Shown here piece after piece: positions 60,265 through 64,000 of a stretch of DNA of 64,000 nucleotides; position 1 is the first letter of the stretch, and every line of letters starts with the position of its first letter. Position numbers and translations under genes: made by a program. Source of the DNA: Marsupella aquatica (taxonomy: Eukaryota > Marchantiophyta). The DNA lies in contig OZ316898.1 of the NCBI GenBank assembly GCA_973895155.1, positions 13,702,001 through 13,766,000 on the forward strand. The letters are read 5' to 3'. The notes beneath the pieces were generated by a model. The model searched no databases and was not told the DNA's origin. It saw nothing but the letters and a program-made list of their open reading frames with translations.

Positions 60265-62981
60265 ATGGTTAGTTCACTGACGGAGTTTGCAACGAAGCTC
60301 CGCAGCGAGAAGGTCCAGCCGTTTGTGCAAACGGAAGGCACCCTTCGAGAAGGTTGGATTTCTTCAGCCCTGTTGTCTCCCATTTATTCATCACAATTTC
60401 AACGACTTTTGGTTCCTACTGTTGTCGGTAAAAATGTTTAAGTAATGAAGATGTTAATATGTACACAATAGGGAGTCATCATTTGCTGCGAACTTTGCTC
60501 AAAGTGGGAGAGCTCTACATCTTTAGATAGTACATTTGCGTTGGAAGGACCCGTAATCTTTCCCGCCCAGTAATTGGACTAAACCCGTGGTTTTCTGCTA
60601 TTTTGAGAATACAGTGCACGATGCAATAACAGAAATGATGAAGCAACTGGCAAACGAACCGTCCGTGGGTCTTTATTTCGTTCAGCAGCATGTACACAAG
60701 GCCGTGCCAGGCTTGGTTTCGCTTAAGGTAGGAGCTTGGGATTTCTCAATGATTGTATTGAAAATTCTTGGCTTGAATGCTGCTGGCATAGTGGTGGTAG
60801 TGGAATGAAGGACTGAGTCATCGGTTTAAGGTCTTAGCGTTTCTTAGCTTTAAACATTGCAAGCCAATGAACGCGCATCTAGACATTCAAGGGAGGCCCA
60901 TGAGTTCAGCGAGTCTTACATCTGTACTGTCGAAGGTGTGGCTTCAAACTATGCTCAGTCCCCCCTCTGTCCTGTCTCACGTGCGCTGTACGATCCTGTG
61001 GCAGGGATAGTTTCTTGATATCTTGCCATAGTATTGTAAGCTTAGAAGGCATACCCTTGCATGGAGGCTAATAGCTAAGATACCTTCAGGCTTTCAAGCT
61101 ACGAAAGCCAATACTGTCATTCCTCACCCTGCGCGTGGGTGATAAATTTCATGTCTGGATGCAGATACAGATGGTGGACAGCACTCGAGAAGTTGAGTAT
61201 GTGACCCAAGATGTGAAAGACTCTCTGAAGTCTGTAAAATCCATGAAGGAAGTTGGACCTGCTGTCCTAGAGCGGATGATCAAAATTCTGGATTCCGCTC
61301 AGCCTCGTCTAGCATCCCTGCGCCCATCGAAAAGGTATTACCATGGACGATATTCTTAGCCCTGAACTTGCCCAGGATTACGTTTTCTTCAATATTGTAG
61401 CTTCGTATCGATGTGCCTATGTCGAGGTTTGCACCGTAGAGTGGCACGGGTGAACCACAAGACTAACTGAGGACTCCTCTCATGAAATATTTTTTTCCTT
61501 CTTTGTTTTTAATTTAAAGCATGTAGTGGGCTGAAAATCGAATTGGGATACCCTTCAATCCCTTGTAATTCCCGTGGTTGTATTTGAAAATAAAATGTTG
61601 ATTTCTGAGTCTGATGGTCTTGTTACTTTCAGAAGTTTTCAGGACCGGCCAGCCTGGCATTACTGTCGAGGTTTCAAATTAGGTAGTTTTGTCATGGACA
61701 CAGTTAAAAACAATCTTGTTGAGAGTCTTACACGTGTTAATGAATTACATCTAGTACTCTACACGAAAAGTTATCTTCAGTTTGCAAGGGTTTGTTACAA
61801 ATTGGCATTCAAGTCCAGAGCAAATATACATGTTCTCGTTCATATACTGTTAAAAATGAATTCAAGTGTAACTCATGGGACGAAACCTTTTAGTTCACCA
61901 CTACCATCTGGAACCGAGGTCGCACTATCTGGACGCATATCCTCAGCCTGGTTTTAACGCAGAGCAGGACATCCCCAAAAAAGTTCGACTAGGACAGGAG
62001 AACCCAGCAGTAGAAAAGCAAAACAACTCACCAAGAAGCCCACCTGCCTAGTGGAAATAGCCATGTTCCTGCTGAGTCTGTTCCTCTATATCTGTGAATG
62101 CTCAGACCCTGCTTAACCCCCATCTGTTGAAAAGAGTGTCCTCTGAACAGGTCCCGTTAGAGAAGCACATCTCTGGACAATCCATCTCAGCTGGAGATTA
62201 TTCAGGATATATGAGGACAACGTTTGACTCTGCTTTCCAGAAGGCAAGCAGCATGGCGAATGTGTCAAGGTGGAATTCCTCCAATAAAGGCATCAGCTTA
62301 GAGAGTAGTTCATCTGGCGGTGGACAAATCTTGGGCTTGGGTATTAAATCAGAAGCGCCTACGGAAATCAACCCCAGTCTCGATGCACAAGATCTTTTGG
62401 ATACTGCTCACGGCACGGCTAGTAGCCTTAGGAAGACGGTATCTGAACCTTCTACCGGGACAAGTACAAACCAAGCGGAAGTATCAATGGCAAAAGAGAA
62501 GCAGGAGGTGCACGACCTGTCTACTCCAGTAATGGGGAAAACCCATTCTTTGCTAGCCTTCAGAGAAATATCTGAATATGGGAAACCAGTGCAATATGTG
62601 CGAGCGGTTTTCGGATCAGCAAGACAAACTGCAGAAAATGTAAGCAAGGAAGCTACAAGATTTCTTTCTCCTGATGGGAGGAAACCTGTGTCCGCATCGG
62701 ACAAGCCTGCGGAGGGTTGGGGCTGGCTTCAAGTACCTAGCAATGCATTACGAGCCTTCAACAAGCAGTCTCAACCTTCAGAAGATTTGATAGTGCTGGA
62801 AGGGAGGGGTAATACAGTCATCCTCAATGAAGCTTCTAGCAGCAGATCGGAAGAAGAAATTCAGCAGCTGTTGGATAGCGAAAGGGCGAGCTATGAAGCA
62901 TTTGCAGCAGAGAAAGCCGCAAAGCTTGAGGAGTGGCTACAAGACACTGAAGAGGATGATAAAACGACCGAAATAGCATAG
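60265..62981 (+). CDS. BORCS8/MEF2BNB-like protein with a plant-type C-terminal extension
   Basis: Model: exon 1 from 60265 (AAAATGGTT; another ATG at 60244) to 60352 or 60427, then 60615-60727, 61165-61334, 61633-61670, 61894 to about 62007, and 62104-62981. The core DAITEMMKQLANEPSVGLYF, VQQHVHKAVPGLV, then VEYVTQDVKDSLKSVKSMKE matches animal BORCS8 (TESVYVLANEPSVALYRLQ) and short plant homologues. In animals BORCS8 is part of BORC, which sets lysosome position through the GTPase Arl8; in plants a role on vacuolar or endosomal membranes is inference. The C-terminal 290 codons are low-complexity and end acidic (EEWLQDTEEDD); they contain GYMRTTFDSAFQKASSM, like the tail of plant homologues. 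The fifth exon meets TAG at 62049; a phase-0 donor at 62008 (GCA|GTAGAA) with the acceptor at 62103 avoids it. Exon 1 end and this last intron are the uncertain points. Confidence 0.68.
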
Positions 62982-64000
62982 TCATTTCTTGGCAACTAGT
63001 AAGTAAAAGTCTTAATCATGGCATTAATAGGAGGTGCTAGTCCAAACCCCGCAGATAAGCTCAGCATGATTAGAAGATGATGCTATCTAACTGATTTGTC
63101 TATTCCTGATTTCAAGTCTCGAACATCCCTGATTAAAAAATGTGTTCTCGATCATTCACTGCCCATCTAACCGAGGAGGGTTTTCATTCTCGAAGAAAAC
63201 ATTGTCTTTAGAACTGCGTCTTTGCGCAAACCCTCGAGATCTATGCGGCTAATCTTCCTGAAGAGACTGAGAGAACCAAAAGTGTTCAGTTAAGTCACTA
63301 CATGTGTGATTCAGTTCGTATCGATCATACTAAGATGGGTTTCCTACAGTACCTTACGACATGGAATACGCTACGGGCTTTTTGCTGTACTTCTTTTACC
63401 AATTGTTGGGTGTAGAATGTACCTGCTAACTGAGTCCACTACCCCGATTTCTAACGTGTTTTTGGTAACCTTTATGCAGGTCGAGCTTCTTGTAAACTAG
63501 GCAATTTGCACTGGTCGTGCTCTAAATATGAGGCAGGTGTCCAAAAGGTATGTGAGACCATGTTATTTTGGGATATTTTCTGGATTGTTGACTTAGTCAT
63601 TACAGCCGTGAATATAGCAAGGACACAATGGGCTTAGTTAGAGTCCTGCAGTAGCTAATTAAAAAAGTATGCAGTATAGGCCCACATCAAGAGGAGGTCC
63701 CTGGAATTCAACCTTTGACTAGATTTTTCTTCTTACTCAATGTTGATGGCTTTTGCCGAAGGATCGCCCTAATATAGTTTGTGGTGCAAAAATACTGCTC
63801 CAGGGTCAGCACCACACAGATAGTCAGCCAATCCAGGAGGTGCAAAATTGATTTGCAGTGTAAGAATTTTCTGTCAGATTGGCTGAACACAAATACTGCA
63901 AATCTTTCCTAGCCACTAATGCCTCTGGAAGGTCACTGCTACAAAAAGCACGCAAGACGGAAGGCAAAGCAAGTCGACGTGAATCATGCCATGAAACCAG
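62982..64000. other. 3' flank of the BORCS8-like gene, no further gene recognised
   Basis: The first part should be the 3' untranslated region. Open frames of about 60 codons near 63306 and 63708 lack recognisable motifs. No repeat family is obvious up to the window edge. Confidence 0.4.

Overview
The window is nuclear DNA of a land plant. It has GT-AG introns with consistent phases, polyubiquitin genes, a plastid-type PRC-barrel protein, and long gene-poor stretches full of degenerate repeats. A bryophyte, most likely a liverwort of the Marchantia kind, fits best. This is an inference from a canonical protein kinase A catalytic subunit (absent from flowering plants), a fungal-looking secreted GH5 hydrolase and DUF3444 proteins. 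I cannot name the species.

Layout, left to right. Bases 1-560: promoter and leader of a polyubiquitin gene (minus strand) whose coding region lies just off the left edge. 3.4-6.9 kb: seven-exon two-domain PRC-barrel protein (+). 8.9-11.3 kb: three-exon secreted GH5 glycosidase (+). 12-15.6 kb: several families of tandem repeats. 16.9-22.2 kb: a four-exon gene (-) that appears to encode a composite protein with two WWE domains, a PARP-like segment, the ubiquitin-like C-terminal region of USP7/UBP12-13 deubiquitinases without the protease, and a DUF3444 domain. 24.7-26.5 kb: a second DUF3444 gene (-) with two copies of that domain. 31.6-37.2 kb: twelve-exon PKA catalytic subunit (+), with one probable GC-AG intron and a tRNA-Ala-like sequence in another intron. 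38.6-41.6 kb: repeats in inverted orientation around a LINE remnant. 42.2-43.6 kb: polyubiquitin with six repeats (+). 46.4-48.5 kb: a Crypton-like (DUF3504) tyrosine recombinase gene, partly decayed. 51.9-53.1 kb: polyubiquitin with five repeats (-). 54.0-55.1 kb: a foldback-type element with long inverted termini. 60.2-63.0 kb: a BORCS8/MEF2BNB-like gene (+). The rest is intergenic DNA with degenerate dispersed repeats.

The strongest candidate for something undescribed is the composite gene at 16.9-22.2 kb. It joins modules known for reading ADP-ribose (WWE, PARP-like) to the partner-binding region of a deubiquitinase and to DUF3444, next to a second DUF3444 gene. The UBP12/13-like region and DUF3444 lie in one uninterrupted 3-kb exon, so that fusion can be read directly. 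The joining of the WWE exons rests on splice sites and phases that I inferred by eye. The ubiquitin theme (three polyubiquitin loci and a deubiquitinase-derived region) is probably coincidental clustering.
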